Assembly (NCBI GenBank): GCA_937925925.1
Contig: CALANA010000230.1
Coordinates: 1 to 53,744, forward strand
Reading direction: 5' to 3'
DNA from: an uncultured Chloroflexales bacterium
Lineage (GTDB): Bacteria; Chloroflexota; Chloroflexia; Chloroflexales; Chloroflexaceae
Length of the DNA: 53,744 bases
Position numbers and translations under genes: made by a program. Numbering within the stretch: position 1 is the first letter of the stretch; the number at the start of each line of letters is the position of its first letter. Below, piece by piece: positions 8,021 to 18,092 of this stretch. Below the pieces are notes generated by a model, which saw only the letters and a list, made by a program, of their open reading frames with translations, was not told the origin of the DNA and did no database searches.

Positions 8021-9124
8021 TTATGACAACAGACTGAACAGCTCGTCAATCGTCACCGCCAGGGTGATAAGAAAGGCGATCGTGAGCAGCGCCGCTACCA
8101 CGATCAGTGCGGTTTTCAGCTTTGGCGTCGTTTTCGATTGCTTGCCCGGCACTTCGCCAAAGTTTTTGAGCAGTTGCTCGGCCAGGTCTGCCGCACTCTG
8201 TGGCCGCACCGACGCTTGCTGGCTCACGCACTGGTTGGCGATTTCGGCAATCGGGCGCACATCTTCGATGCGGTTCATCTTGACGCGCTGGTTGTGCAGA
8301 ATGAGTTGATACACATCGGCATCGCTGCGCAGTTTGAACGGAAAGGCTGGTTCGCCCACCAGCAACTCATACAGGATCAGGCCCAGGCCATACACATCAG
8401 TGGCATAGGTCGCAAAGGGATGCGTGGGGTGGAGCATTTCGGGCGCGGTATAAGCCGGGGCGATCAGGTGAATATCGTCGGCGGGATTGCAGTCTTGATA
8501 GGGGCGGGCAATCCCCAGGTCAAACAACAGAATACGCGGAACGTTGAGTTTCTCATCAAAATGGACTAGCACGGTTTCAGGGGATAGGCCGCAGTGCAGG
8601 ATCTCTTTACTCTCAAGCAGCGCCACCGCATAGGCCAGGCTGATCATCAGCCAGCCGATATGGTAGATCCATAGCTGGGGGTTTTTGGTCAGAATATCAC
8701 GCAGGGGTTCGCCCTCAAAATATTCAAAGAGGCAAAAATAGAGCAGGTGCCCGTGCAGCATGGCCTTGCCATAGGGATCGGTCTGAATGGTGGTATTGGC
8801 ATAGGCCGGCAAGAGGGTAGGTAGATAGGCCTCCTGTTCTTTCTGGTGCTGTATGTCGCGGAGCAATTCAGCCTCACGTTTCAGTCGCGCCGTGTTCTGT
8901 TCACCGGGATGGGCAACTTTGAGCAAGATCTGGCGTTGCTGATGTCTGGCTGCATAGAGTACGGAGGCACGTAGTATCGTAATCGGCTTGATGATTTCAA
9001 TATCACCGATCCATTCGCCATAATCCAGAATATTGGGGGATTTCTCAGCCGGACAATAAATTTCCTGACAATAGAGATTGTTATCCAGTGCCGTACGTTC
9101 GCAGAGCAAACAAACTTGTTTCAA
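8021..9124 (-). CDS. Membrane pseudokinase with N-terminal zinc ribbon, EssB-like candidate
   Basis: The TTG at 9122-9124 with AAGGAGAG just upstream is the best start and gives 367 residues. Cys5, Cys8, Cys19 and Cys24 suggest a zinc ribbon. A kinase fold follows with the ATP-anchoring Lys (LLKVA, Lys69) and the APE motif (APEM, 228-231). The catalytic loop reads HCGLSPETV (177-185) instead of HRDLKPENV, so the catalytic Asp, the Lys and the metal-binding Asn are all missing; DFG is DLG. It is therefore a predicted pseudokinase. One membrane helix lies at about 338-359 and only a short tail follows. EssB/YukC of Firmicutes T7SS is also a cytosolic pseudokinase with one membrane helix, so this could fill that role next to the EssC-like gene. 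It could instead be a phospho-signalling scaffold. It reads opposite to its neighbours. Confidence 0.8.
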   Translation of the reverse strand: MKQVCLLCERTALDNNLYCQEIYCPAEKSPNILDYGEWIGDIEIIKPITILRASVLYAARHQQRQILLKVAHPGEQNTARLKREAELLRDIQHQKEQEAYLPTLLPAYANTTIQTDPYGKAMLHGHLLYFCLFEYFEGEPLRDILTKNPQLWIYHIGWLMISLAYAVALLESKEILHCGLSPETVLVHFDEKLNVPRILLFDLGIARPYQDCNPADDIHLIAPAYTAPEMLHPTHPFATYATDVYGLGLILYELLVGEPAFPFKLRSDADVYQLILHNQRVKMNRIEDVRPIAEIANQCVSQQASVRPQSAADLAEQLLKNFGEVPGKQSKTTPKLKTALIVVAALLTIAFLITLAVTIDELFSLLS

Positions 9125-9266
9125 GGTACTCTCCTTTGGTGCGCTTGAAGCATCGAGGCAAACACGAAAGACGATAATAAAATCGTTATGTACACTACTT
9201 GTATCAGGGGAACCTGTCAAGTCGCATCTGATGTGGCATGCCATTTTTGTGCCCGGAGTGTTCATT
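9125..9266. promoter_or_regulatory. Divergent intergenic region between pseudokinase and essC-like genes
   Basis: About 140 bases separate the two divergent start codons and must hold at least the pseudokinase promoter. AT-rich patches are present, but no -35/-10 pair is convincing on either strand. Confidence 0.35.
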
Positions 9267-12200
9267 ATGAGTGAGCCGATCGTCATTGATCGTCCGCCCC
9301 GTATTCAACCTGTCCTGCCTTTTGATAAAATCGACATCCCCGATCCACCAGACAAAGAGGAGGACGGGTATGCCCGCCTGATCCAGATTGGCTTGCCCTT
9401 GATGACGATTATTGGCTATGTGCTGGTTTCAACCATGGGTGGCAGCGGGCGCACGCCCATGCTCTTGATTCCGATGGCGCTTTCGGTGGTGGCTTCGGTT
9501 GTCTTTTCGATCTACAGTTTTTTCAAAGAACGGCAGCGCCGTGCCGCAATTATCCGTGGCTACGAAAACCGGCTGGTCGAGATGAATAAGGAGATGCATA
9601 ACTACCACGATATGCAGCGGCGGTTTGCGCATTACAACTATCCCGATCTGGATACCCTGACCCGGATTGTCGAACATGCTCGCACCGAGGTCGAGAAACG
9701 CGAGCGTTCGTTGCGCACCGAGGTGCGCCTGTGGGAACGGCGCGTCAGCGATGATGACTTCGGGGTTGTACGCCTGGGCATTGGCACGTTGCCCTCAACG
9801 GTAACGTATGTGCTGGGCGAGGCGGAGAACTTCGATGACCCGCAGGTACGAGCGGCAATGAAGTTAGCCAGTGACTCACGGTTTGTCTCGAATATGCCGG
9901 TAATTATCGCCTTGCGCCAGCCGCGTGAGGAGCAACCAGCGGTAGACCAGGACGAGGACGCAGATGCAAAAGAGGAGGCACCACGCACACCGATCACCGC
10001 TACGTTGGGGATTGCCGGTGAGCGGAACGCGGTATACGAGGCGACGCGGGCGATGCTGCTGCATTTTCTGGTATTTCATGCACCAACCGATGCGCGTCTG
10101 TATGTGCTGGCGGCCGAACGCCGCGAGTGGGCCTGGGTCGAACATGTACCGCACTGTCAGGGCGATGAGCAGAGTCTGAGTCATTGCTTTCTCAGCGAAA
10201 TCGAGGCAGGAGCCACACCAGTGGCGGGCGAAGAAGCTGAGGGTGGTGAACTGGAGCAGTTTCTGGAAGGCATCCGCAAGATCCTGGCCCAGCGCAAGAT
10301 TCAGTTGCAAGAAAACGACCGTGACGAAGGTGGCAGCGATCCTACCCTGCCGTTTATGCTGGTGGTGATCGATCTGCTGGCGACGATCTATGACCCGCGG
10401 TCGGCGCTGCGGGATATTGAGTCGCACGCAGCGATCTCTATTCTGCTCGAAGAAGGGGCTATGCTCGGCGCGGCGGTGATCTTCCTGGTACCTGAACGCA
10501 GCAAGATCCCCAGCAACTGTCGCTCGGTGATTGAGATTGAGAAGACCACCCCGGCCACCAACAGTCGCATTGGGCGTGATACCCGCCTGCACTTTCGCTA
10601 TGCCGAGATCGGCGTGAACAGCTTCCGCTATGTCGGCACAGCCGACAGTATCGCCAGTCTGGAATCAATTGACCAGTTGGCGCAACAATTGTCCACGTTT
10701 GCGGTACGTCAGGGATCGGGGGCCAATCTGCCCAGTTCGGTTTCGTTTCTCGATCTTATGGGCTGGCCGAACAGCCTGTCTGTCATCCAGGATGCGGTGC
10801 TACAGAATTGGCAGACCAGCATTCTGCCGCAACGGGCCAACTGGTTACGAGTGAAACTGGGCCGGATGTCGGGCAACAAGCCGCGCACGCTGGTCTTTTC
10901 GGCCCGGCGCGATGGCGTGCATGGGATGGTAGCGGGTAGCACTGGATCTGGGAAATCCGAACTATTAATTTCGCTGATTATCGGCATGGCCGTAACCTAT
11001 GATCCCAGCGTCCTCAACTTCGTGCTGGTGGATTATAAAGGTGGCGGGGCCTTCAGTGCCTTTGAACATTTGCCGCACTGTGTGGATATTATCACCAATC
11101 TAGCCGGCGATGGGGTCACGCGCATGTTCACCGCCATCCAGTCGGAACTCAATCGTCGTCAGGCGCTCAATACACGCACCGATACCAAGAATATTGTCGA
11201 ATATCGCCAGAAGGGCTTGCATCAGACCTATCAACCCTATCCCTACCTGTTTATCATTATTGACGAATTTGCCGAGATGATCGCCGACCGCTCAGAGTAC
11301 AAGGCGCAACTCGAAACCATTACCCGGCTTGGGCGTGCCCAGGGCGTCTCGCTGATCCTGGCCGCCCAACGTCCCAGTGGTGTCACCGATCAGATGCGTT
11401 CCAACATCAAGTTTCGGATTGCGCTGCGGGTGGAAACGGCTGCTGAGAGCCGTGAAATGCTGCGCCGCTCGGATGCAGCTTTCTTACCGACCGGCGTGCC
11501 CGGGCGGGGCTATTTACAGGTGGGCAACGAGGAAATTGAACTCATCCAGGTGGCCTATACTGGCGATCCGTTTGTGGATGCCAATCAGCGCCCGACTTCC
11601 CCCGTCATCTGGCCGGATCGGGATGGCAGCTATGACAGTACGCAGGAACAGGAGCCGCCCGAACTGTACAAGGCGCTGATCGATCTGCTCGACAGCACGG
11701 CCCGGCAAACTGGTGTGGCCCGGCAGCGGGCACCCTGGCCTGATTTCTTGCCGGAACACCTGGCGCTCTCTGATTTGCTGGTCTCCGCCGATCCGAATGT
11801 CAAGGCAGTCACCGCCGAAGAATATCTGCTGGATATTGATCATCTTTTGCTTGGACGTGATCGGGATATGGAGTTGACCCTGAACCCGTCGGTGAACCAG
11901 TGGCTCACCGGCACCAGCGGTTGGGTGGAACCGTTAGACTGGAAGCGGTACGCGATGCGCCCCGTGATCGGCTTGATTGACAACCCCTATGCCGGGCGGC
12001 AATTGCCACTGATCGTTGATTTGCCACGCGGCCATGCAGTGGTGTTTGGCGCATCGGGATGGGGCAAGACCACGTTTATCCGCACCCTGATTGTCAGTCT
12101 AGCCGCGACGCATGCGCCCGATCAGGCACAGATGTACATTCTTGATCTCGGTGGGCGCAATCTGAGCATTCTAGGCAAACTGCCCCATGTTGGTGCCCTG

Positions 12201-15200
12201 ATTCTCCCCGATGCTGAAGGGTATGAGGAGCGGGTTGAGCAACTGTTGCGCGTGCTGGATGACTATGTGCAGAAACGCAAAACGCTCCTTAGTAACGCTG
12301 GATTCACTGACATCTATGACTATAACCAGGGCCACCCAACGAACGTACAACCGGCGATTGTGGTGGCAATTGACAATTTTGTGGAATTTGTCGAGACGTT
12401 TGGTACTGAGGATGATAATGTCGAGAGTGTGCTGGATAAGTTCGTGGCACTGGCTCGCCAGTCACGCACCTATGGCATCCATTTTGTGCTGTCGGTCAAT
12501 CAGATCGGTAACCTGTCCAACCAGATCTACAGCCTGTTTACCGAGCGCTTTACACTCAAACTGAGTGACCCGTCTGAATACCGGGCGATTGTGGGCGGCA
12601 CGGTGGCCGATATTAACGATATTGCCGGGCGTGGCTATACCCGCATCGGTGCCCAACCGCTGAGTTTTCAGGTGGCGGTACCGCTGGACTTGCAGCGCGG
12701 TGATGGTACCGTCGCCAATGAGATGAAGGAACTGGAGCAACTGGCGTTGACCATGCAGGAATATATGGCCCAATCCGGGCGCAGCTATCAGCGTCCCATC
12801 CGCGTCGACTCACTGCCCCGCGCGGTGCTACTCAAGCAGTTGCTGGCGCGTGAGCATGGTCTCCATCTGGATGCCACCTTCATGGATCATCTGGAAGCGA
12901 TTACGCGCCAGCAGTGGGCCAGGAGCCTTGATCCGGCCAATGCCGACTGGCTCAAGGTGACGATCGGCGTCATCTCTGGCAACCGCCCGCGCCCGTTGCA
13001 CCTGGAGGCCAAAAAAGATGGCGTGCATGGCATGATTGCCGGTGGTACCGGTGCCGGCAAGTCGGAGTTGTTGATGACGCTGATTGTCGGCCTGGCGCTG
13101 AACTATGCGCCCGACGTTCTCAACTTTGTGCTGGTGGACTACAAGGGCGGCGGGGCCTTTGAGCCGTTCAAAGATTTGCCGCACTGCGTAGATATGCTGA
13201 CCAATCTCAATCAGGCGGCGGTGCAGCGCATGTTTACGGCGATCAATGCCGAGATGCAGCGACGCCAGGAGTTGAACGCACGCCTGAATGTCAAGGATAT
13301 TGTCGAATATCGTGCCCGTGGCTTGCATCAGAAAGCGCCCTATCCGCATCTGTTTGTGATCATTGATGAGTATGCGGAGATGATCACCGACAATCCCGAT
13401 TTCCGCGAAGAACTGGATCGCATTACGCGCATCGGGCGCTCGCTGGGCGTCAACCTGTTGCTGGCCTCACAGCGACCAATCGGCGTGTCCGACCAGATGC
13501 GGGCCAACATCAAGTTCCGCATTTGTCTGCGGGTTGAGGGTATCGACACCAGTCGTGAGATGCTGCGCCGCTCCGATGCAGCCTTCCTGCCGAGTGGTAT
13601 GCCTGGTCGTGGCTTTTTACAGGTAGGCAACGAGAATATCGAGTTGATCCAGGTGGCCTACACCGGCGAGAAATATGACTATGCCGACGTGCCAGAGGGT
13701 GGCGAGAAGCCCAGTTTCTATGCGGTGATCGTCGATCTCGCACGCAAACTCAGCGCTAACCAGCGCCCATTGACGCCCTGGCCGCCCGCGCTCCCGCCCG
13801 CGCTGACGATGTCCTATCCGTTGCTGACCAGCTATCTGGCCGCAGAATCACAGGCGCTTGTGACACTGGGCCGTAAGACCCCGCTGCTGCTCAATCCCTT
13901 TCAGCAAGCCTGGCTCGATGGTCAGGGGGCCTGGTACGGTGTGGATTGGGACACGACGGCTATGCGGGCTATTGTCGGGCTGATTGACGACCCCCATCAC
14001 GCCCAGCAGCGCCCGCTGGTGGTCGATTTTACTCGTGGCCATGCAGTGGTGTTTGGCGCGTCGAGTTGGGGCAAAACCACCTTTATGCGTTCGCTGGTGT
14101 TGAGCCTCGCCAGCACCCACTCACCCGATGAGTTTCAGGCGCATGTGCTAGATCTGGGCGGGCGGAGTCTGGAAGTATTGAGTGCCTTGCCGCACGTGGG
14201 GACGATCATCACCCCCGATGAACGCGGCTACGAGGAGCGCGTCCAGCAACTCTGGCGCGAACTCAACGAACTGGTCGATCGGCGCAAGAAGTTGTTTACC
14301 GAGGCCGGGGTTTCAACCTTCTATGAGTACAACCGCAAACCCGGTCAGGCCATTGAGCCAGCCATCCTGATTGTACTGGACAATATCAGCGAGTTTATCG
14401 AAACCTTTGGTGAGGCCGGGCAGCGGGCACGCAAGAGCGATGGTGGCGATAATCTGCTGGAGACCTTTGTGCTGTTGGCCCGCCAGGGCAAGGCCTATGG
14501 TCTGCACTTTGCGATCTCGGCCAATCGCCTGAATGCCCTGTCGAACAAACTGTATAGTCTGTTTACCGAACGCTTTACGTTCCGCCTGGCCGATGCGAAC
14601 GACTATAGCGCCATCGTCGGTAGTCAACTGGCCGACATTGAAGAGATCGCCGGGCGTGGTTACACCCGGGTCGGGCGTATTCCGATGGCCTTTCAGGTTG
14701 CGCTGCCACCCGACACCATCGACAACCAGTATCGCGTCAGCGGTGAGTTGCCGCAGATTCGGGTGCTGGGTGAGCGGATGCACGCCTTTATTCGGCAGAG
14801 CAGCCACGTCTACCGCCAGCCATTCAATATCGCCGCCCTGCCGAAAAGCTCGTCCTATCGCCAGGTGCTGCGTCAGGTGTTCAACCTGAGCCAGCAGGAG
14901 CAAACCTTTCTGGAAGAACTCAAGGCGGCAGTCGCAGCGGCATGGGAACGCACCGCTAGCACCGAGCATGCCGACTGGCTGGCAGTGGCGCTGGGCATTG
15001 TCTCGGGCAACCGCCTGCGCACGCTGGCGCTGGAAGCGAAAAAGGACGGCGTGCACGGCATGATCGCTGGTGGTACCGGCTCCGGTAAATCCGAGTTGCT
15101 CATGACGCTGATTGTTGGTCTGGCCCTGAATTACGCGCCCGATATTCTCAACTTTGTGCTGGTGGACTACAAAGGTGGCGGCGCGTTCAAGCCATTCGAG

Positions 15201-18056
15201 CGTCTGCCGCACTGTGTGGACATTGTCACCAACCTGAACAAAGCCGCCGTGGATCGCATGTTTACCGCTATCAACGCCGAGATCCGCCGTCGCCAGGCGC
15301 TGAATGTCGAAACCGGCACCAAAGATATTATCGAGTATCGGCGCAAAGGGTGGCATAAAACCTACCAGCCCTATCCGCACCTGTTCATCATTATTGATGA
15401 ATATGCCGAGATGATCGAAACCAACCCGGAGTATCGCGCCGAACTGGAGAGTATCACCCGTGTCGGGCGGGCGCAGGGCATTAACCTGGTGCTGGCCTCG
15501 CAGCGGCCTAAAGGCGTCTCTGACCAGATGCGGGCCAACATCAAGCTGCGCATCTGCTTGCGCGTCGAGCAGACCGATACCAGTCAAGAACTGTTGCGCC
15601 GCCCCGACGCGGCTTTCTTGCCCAATGGCGTGCCGGGACGGGGGTATATGCAGGTGGGCAACGAGGGGATCGAGTTGATCCAGATGTCCTACACCGGCGA
15701 GGCCCAACCTGATGATCGCCCACGTCCGGTGATCTGGCCGGAGCGTCCAGCAGGAGCAGCAGCCACCGGCACTGAGGAAGTGCCGCGCCTGTATGATATG
15801 GCAGTGACGCTGGCGCTGGAATTGACCAATGGACAGCGAGCGACAAAGCCGTGGCCGAGCTTTTTGCCGCAGCATTTCAGTCTCCAATCGCCGCTGCTCG
15901 ATGCCAAACGCAACGCATACTTTATTCTCGAACCGGCGGTAACGAACTGGCTGAACAACGATACCGAGGCGCTCTGGCCCGGTATTGACTGGCAGGGCGA
16001 CGCGCTGTGCCCGGTGGTCGGGCTGGTCGATGATCCAGGCGAAGCGCAGCAATATCCGCTCAAGATCAATCTGCGCACCAACCATCTGGCGGTGTTTGGT
16101 GATCCCGGGTTGGGCAAAACCATGCTGCTGCGCACGCTGCTGGTCAGCCTGGCCGCCACCCACAGCCCGGCTGAGTTTCAGGCCTATGTGCTGGATCTGG
16201 GCGGGCGCAATATGGGCATTCTTGCCGATTTGCCGCATATGGGCACAGTGATTGATGGTGACGACGAGCATTTTGAGGAGCGACTGCAACGCCTGCTGGA
16301 CAAACTGACGCAGATGACCGAACAGCGCCAGCAGTTGCTCAGCGACGCCGATGCCAGCACGGTCTACGATTTCAATGCCCGTCACCCGCAGCAGGTGGTG
16401 CCGCCGGTGGTGGTCGTCATTGATAATTATGTCGAGTTACAGGAAAACTATGAAGCGCTGATAGAAAACACGCTGCTGCCACTGCTACGCCGCTGCTTGC
16501 GCGTGGGTATTACCTTTGTTGTCGCCTGCAATGCGCCAAACAACATTGGCAGCAAGGTCTACAGTCTCTTTGGAGAACGGCTGACGTTCAAACAGACCAA
16601 TCCTGACCGCTATCTCGATGTTGTTGGTCGTGGGGCAATCGAAATCGACGACACGCCAGGCCGGGGCTATGTGCGCCAGCAACGCCGTCCGCTGCTATTC
16701 CACGCTGCGCAACCGGTGGGGTTGTTTGATGCCGATGGGCACGATCCATGCAACGCCGCCGTCGAGTTGCGGTTGATGGCCAGGGCCATGCACGCCTGCC
16801 TGAACGAGCGGGCGCTCTCGTTTGTCAAGCCCGATCCAATCCGCATCCTGCCCGCGCATATTGCGCTAGAGGAGATGCTGCAGACCGCCGCGCCAGTAGC
16901 GCCACCTCGGATCGAGGCCGTGGTGGGCCAGAGTGGAACGCTGCTCCCGGCGACCGTCGATCTCAAGCGGTCGGGGCCGCACTTCGCCATTGTCGGCCCG
17001 CCCCAATCCGGCAAAACGACGGCACTCTACACCTGGCTGTTCTCACTGGCCGAACGCTATGCCCCCGATCAGGCCAGGTTTGTGCTGGTTGATATGCAGC
17101 GCAAGTTCTTCGACTACGGTGGCGAGCGACGCCTGGACGAGTTGCCACATGTGCTGGAGACGGTCTCGGAGCCGGAGCAGGTGCGCGAACTGGTGGGCCA
17201 CCTGAAAACCGAGGCGGAGGTGCTGGCCCAACAACAGCCACGGGCCGCCTATGAGCTGTTTGTATTGATCGATAACTACGACGAGTTTGCAGATGAAATC
17301 GAAAAGGATCGTGATCTGGGGCGTGACCTGGCTGCGCTTGCACGGCGGTATGGGCGCGATGGTCTGCATTTTCTGATCAGCGGTACGCTGGATGGGGGCA
17401 AGAACGACTTCTTGCGCCGTGTGCTGGCGGCGAATTTTGGGATTGCACTGCAAACTACACAGGCAATCGAAACCTTCCGCGTAGCGCGGATACCGGCCGC
17501 GTTACGGCGTGGCGAACTGGTGCCCGGACGGGGCTACGTGATCAAGTCCGGGCAACTCGCGCTGGTTCAGATCGCACTGCCCTATGCAACAAACGGCCTG
17601 GTGGCTCTCAATGGTGCCAGCGCGAACGGCAGCAGTGCAGCCGATCCGTTACCGTCTGCGCTGGATCGGCGGGTGGCGCAGATTTGTGCCCGCTACCCCG
17701 ACCAGCGCGTCAGTTGGGCCGTCGCTACGCCTGATGCCGCGACACCCACCGCCGCCACTGCTGCACAACCGAGTGCCAGAACACAGCAGATGATCAAGCT
17801 GTTGCAAGCGGGTATGCGCAAAGAACTGGCTGGACTGCCGGCGGGTGCCGGGGATGGTAATGGAACTGAGGGCTTGCTTGTGGCAGCGCTGGTGCAGCAA
17901 CTCAATAGCGACGGCTGGCATAACGAAGCCGTCCTCATGCCAATGCTGAGACAGCTCTGGGTCAAAGAACATGCCAGAACCGGGTTAAATGTGGAGATGT
18001 TTGATACTGATCTCGATACGGTGTTGAGGTTGTTGGAAAATCTGTTGCCGGAGTAG
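9267..18056 (+). CDS. essC: Giant EssC/EccC-like FtsK-type ATPase with seven P-loop domains
   Basis: The ATG at 9267, preceded by CGGAGTG, gives about 2,929 residues; longer frames run into the opposite-strand pseudokinase. Two membrane helices lie near residues 38-56 and 64-85. Seven Walker A motifs follow, with invariant Lys at 563, 934, 1265, 1603, 1941, 2284 and 2583. Domains 1, 3 and 5 have GS/GxTGxGKSELL and an acidic Walker B ending DE. Domains 2, 4, 6 and 7 have variant P-loops (GASGWGKTTF, GASSWGKTTF, GDPGLGKT, GPPQSGKT) and DN in place of DE, so they are probably poor hydrolysers. EssC and EccC usually have three or four such domains, so this looks like repeated duplication of an active/degenerate pair. 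N-terminal FHA domains typical of EssC are absent; an FHA protein is encoded next. It would be the motor that recognises and exports the WXG100 proteins. Confidence 0.93.
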   Translation: MSEPIVIDRPPRIQPVLPFDKIDIPDPPDKEEDGYARLIQIGLPLMTIIGYVLVSTMGGSGRTPMLLIPMALSVVASVVFSIYSFFKERQRRAAIIRGYENRLVEMNKEMHNYHDMQRRFAHYNYPDLDTLTRIVEHARTEVEKRERSLRTEVRLWERRVSDDDFGVVRLGIGTLPSTVTYVLGEAENFDDPQVRAAMKLASDSRFVSNMPVIIALRQPREEQPAVDQDEDADAKEEAPRTPITATLGIAGERNAVYEATRAMLLHFLVFHAPTDARLYVLAAERREWAWVEHVPHCQGDEQSLSHCFLSEIEAGATPVAGEEAEGGELEQFLEGIRKILAQRKIQLQENDRDEGGSDPTLPFMLVVIDLLATIYDPRSALRDIESHAAISILLEEGAMLGAAVIFLVPERSKIPSNCRSVIEIEKTTPATNSRIGRDTRLHFRYAEIGVNSFRYVGTADSIASLESIDQLAQQLSTFAVRQGSGANLPSSVSFLDLMGWPNSLSVIQDAVLQNWQTSILPQRANWLRVKLGRMSGNKPRTLVFSARRDGVHGMVAGSTGSGKSELLISLIIGMAVTYDPSVLNFVLVDYKGGGAFSAFEHLPHCVDIITNLAGDGVTRMFTAIQSELNRRQALNTRTDTKNIVEYRQKGLHQTYQPYPYLFIIIDEFAEMIADRSEYKAQLETITRLGRAQGVSLILAAQRPSGVTDQMRSNIKFRIALRVETAAESREMLRRSDAAFLPTGVPGRGYLQVGNEEIELIQVAYTGDPFVDANQRPTSPVIWPDRDGSYDSTQEQEPPELYKALIDLLDSTARQTGVARQRAPWPDFLPEHLALSDLLVSADPNVKAVTAEEYLLDIDHLLLGRDRDMELTLNPSVNQWLTGTSGWVEPLDWKRYAMRPVIGLIDNPYAGRQLPLIVDLPRGHAVVFGASGWGKTTFIRTLIVSLAATHAPDQAQMYILDLGGRNLSILGKLPHVGALILPDAEGYEERVEQLLRVLDDYVQKRKTLLSNAGFTDIYDYNQGHPTNVQPAIVVAIDNFVEFVETFGTEDDNVESVLDKFVALARQSRTYGIHFVLSVNQIGNLSNQIYSLFTERFTLKLSDPSEYRAIVGGTVADINDIAGRGYTRIGAQPLSFQVAVPLDLQRGDGTVANEMKELEQLALTMQEYMAQSGRSYQRPIRVDSLPRAVLLKQLLAREHGLHLDATFMDHLEAITRQQWARSLDPANADWLKVTIGVISGNRPRPLHLEAKKDGVHGMIAGGTGAGKSELLMTLIVGLALNYAPDVLNFVLVDYKGGGAFEPFKDLPHCVDMLTNLNQAAVQRMFTAINAEMQRRQELNARLNVKDIVEYRARGLHQKAPYPHLFVIIDEYAEMITDNPDFREELDRITRIGRSLGVNLLLASQRPIGVSDQMRANIKFRICLRVEGIDTSREMLRRSDAAFLPSGMPGRGFLQVGNENIELIQVAYTGEKYDYADVPEGGEKPSFYAVIVDLARKLSANQRPLTPWPPALPPALTMSYPLLTSYLAAESQALVTLGRKTPLLLNPFQQAWLDGQGAWYGVDWDTTAMRAIVGLIDDPHHAQQRPLVVDFTRGHAVVFGASSWGKTTFMRSLVLSLASTHSPDEFQAHVLDLGGRSLEVLSALPHVGTIITPDERGYEERVQQLWRELNELVDRRKKLFTEAGVSTFYEYNRKPGQAIEPAILIVLDNISEFIETFGEAGQRARKSDGGDNLLETFVLLARQGKAYGLHFAISANRLNALSNKLYSLFTERFTFRLADANDYSAIVGSQLADIEEIAGRGYTRVGRIPMAFQVALPPDTIDNQYRVSGELPQIRVLGERMHAFIRQSSHVYRQPFNIAALPKSSSYRQVLRQVFNLSQQEQTFLEELKAAVAAAWERTASTEHADWLAVALGIVSGNRLRTLALEAKKDGVHGMIAGGTGSGKSELLMTLIVGLALNYAPDILNFVLVDYKGGGAFKPFERLPHCVDIVTNLNKAAVDRMFTAINAEIRRRQALNVETGTKDIIEYRRKGWHKTYQPYPHLFIIIDEYAEMIETNPEYRAELESITRVGRAQGINLVLASQRPKGVSDQMRANIKLRICLRVEQTDTSQELLRRPDAAFLPNGVPGRGYMQVGNEGIELIQMSYTGEAQPDDRPRPVIWPERPAGAAATGTEEVPRLYDMAVTLALELTNGQRATKPWPSFLPQHFSLQSPLLDAKRNAYFILEPAVTNWLNNDTEALWPGIDWQGDALCPVVGLVDDPGEAQQYPLKINLRTNHLAVFGDPGLGKTMLLRTLLVSLAATHSPAEFQAYVLDLGGRNMGILADLPHMGTVIDGDDEHFEERLQRLLDKLTQMTEQRQQLLSDADASTVYDFNARHPQQVVPPVVVVIDNYVELQENYEALIENTLLPLLRRCLRVGITFVVACNAPNNIGSKVYSLFGERLTFKQTNPDRYLDVVGRGAIEIDDTPGRGYVRQQRRPLLFHAAQPVGLFDADGHDPCNAAVELRLMARAMHACLNERALSFVKPDPIRILPAHIALEEMLQTAAPVAPPRIEAVVGQSGTLLPATVDLKRSGPHFAIVGPPQSGKTTALYTWLFSLAERYAPDQARFVLVDMQRKFFDYGGERRLDELPHVLETVSEPEQVRELVGHLKTEAEVLAQQQPRAAYELFVLIDNYDEFADEIEKDRDLGRDLAALARRYGRDGLHFLISGTLDGGKNDFLRRVLAANFGIALQTTQAIETFRVARIPAALRRGELVPGRGYVIKSGQLALVQIALPYATNGLVALNGASANGSSAADPLPSALDRRVAQICARYPDQRVSWAVATPDAATPTAATAAQPSARTQQMIKLLQAGMRKELAGLPAGAGDGNGTEGLLVAALVQQLNSDGWHNEAVLMPMLRQLWVKEHARTGLNVEMFDTDLDTVLRLLENLLPE

Positions 18057-18092
18057 ATGACCGCATCCCCTGGATGCAGAGGTGTATTGACC

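Noticed and set aside
9078-9266. Longer N-terminus for the EssC-like protein
   Set aside because: It would overlap the divergent pseudokinase start, and the ATG at 9267 has a ribosome site and begins the expected N-terminal region.
14313-16385. 690-residue leftward frame inside the ATPase gene
   Set aside because: It is antisense to the conserved seven-domain ATPase, where GC-rich codons keep the opposite strand open; it lacks a ribosome site and family motifs.
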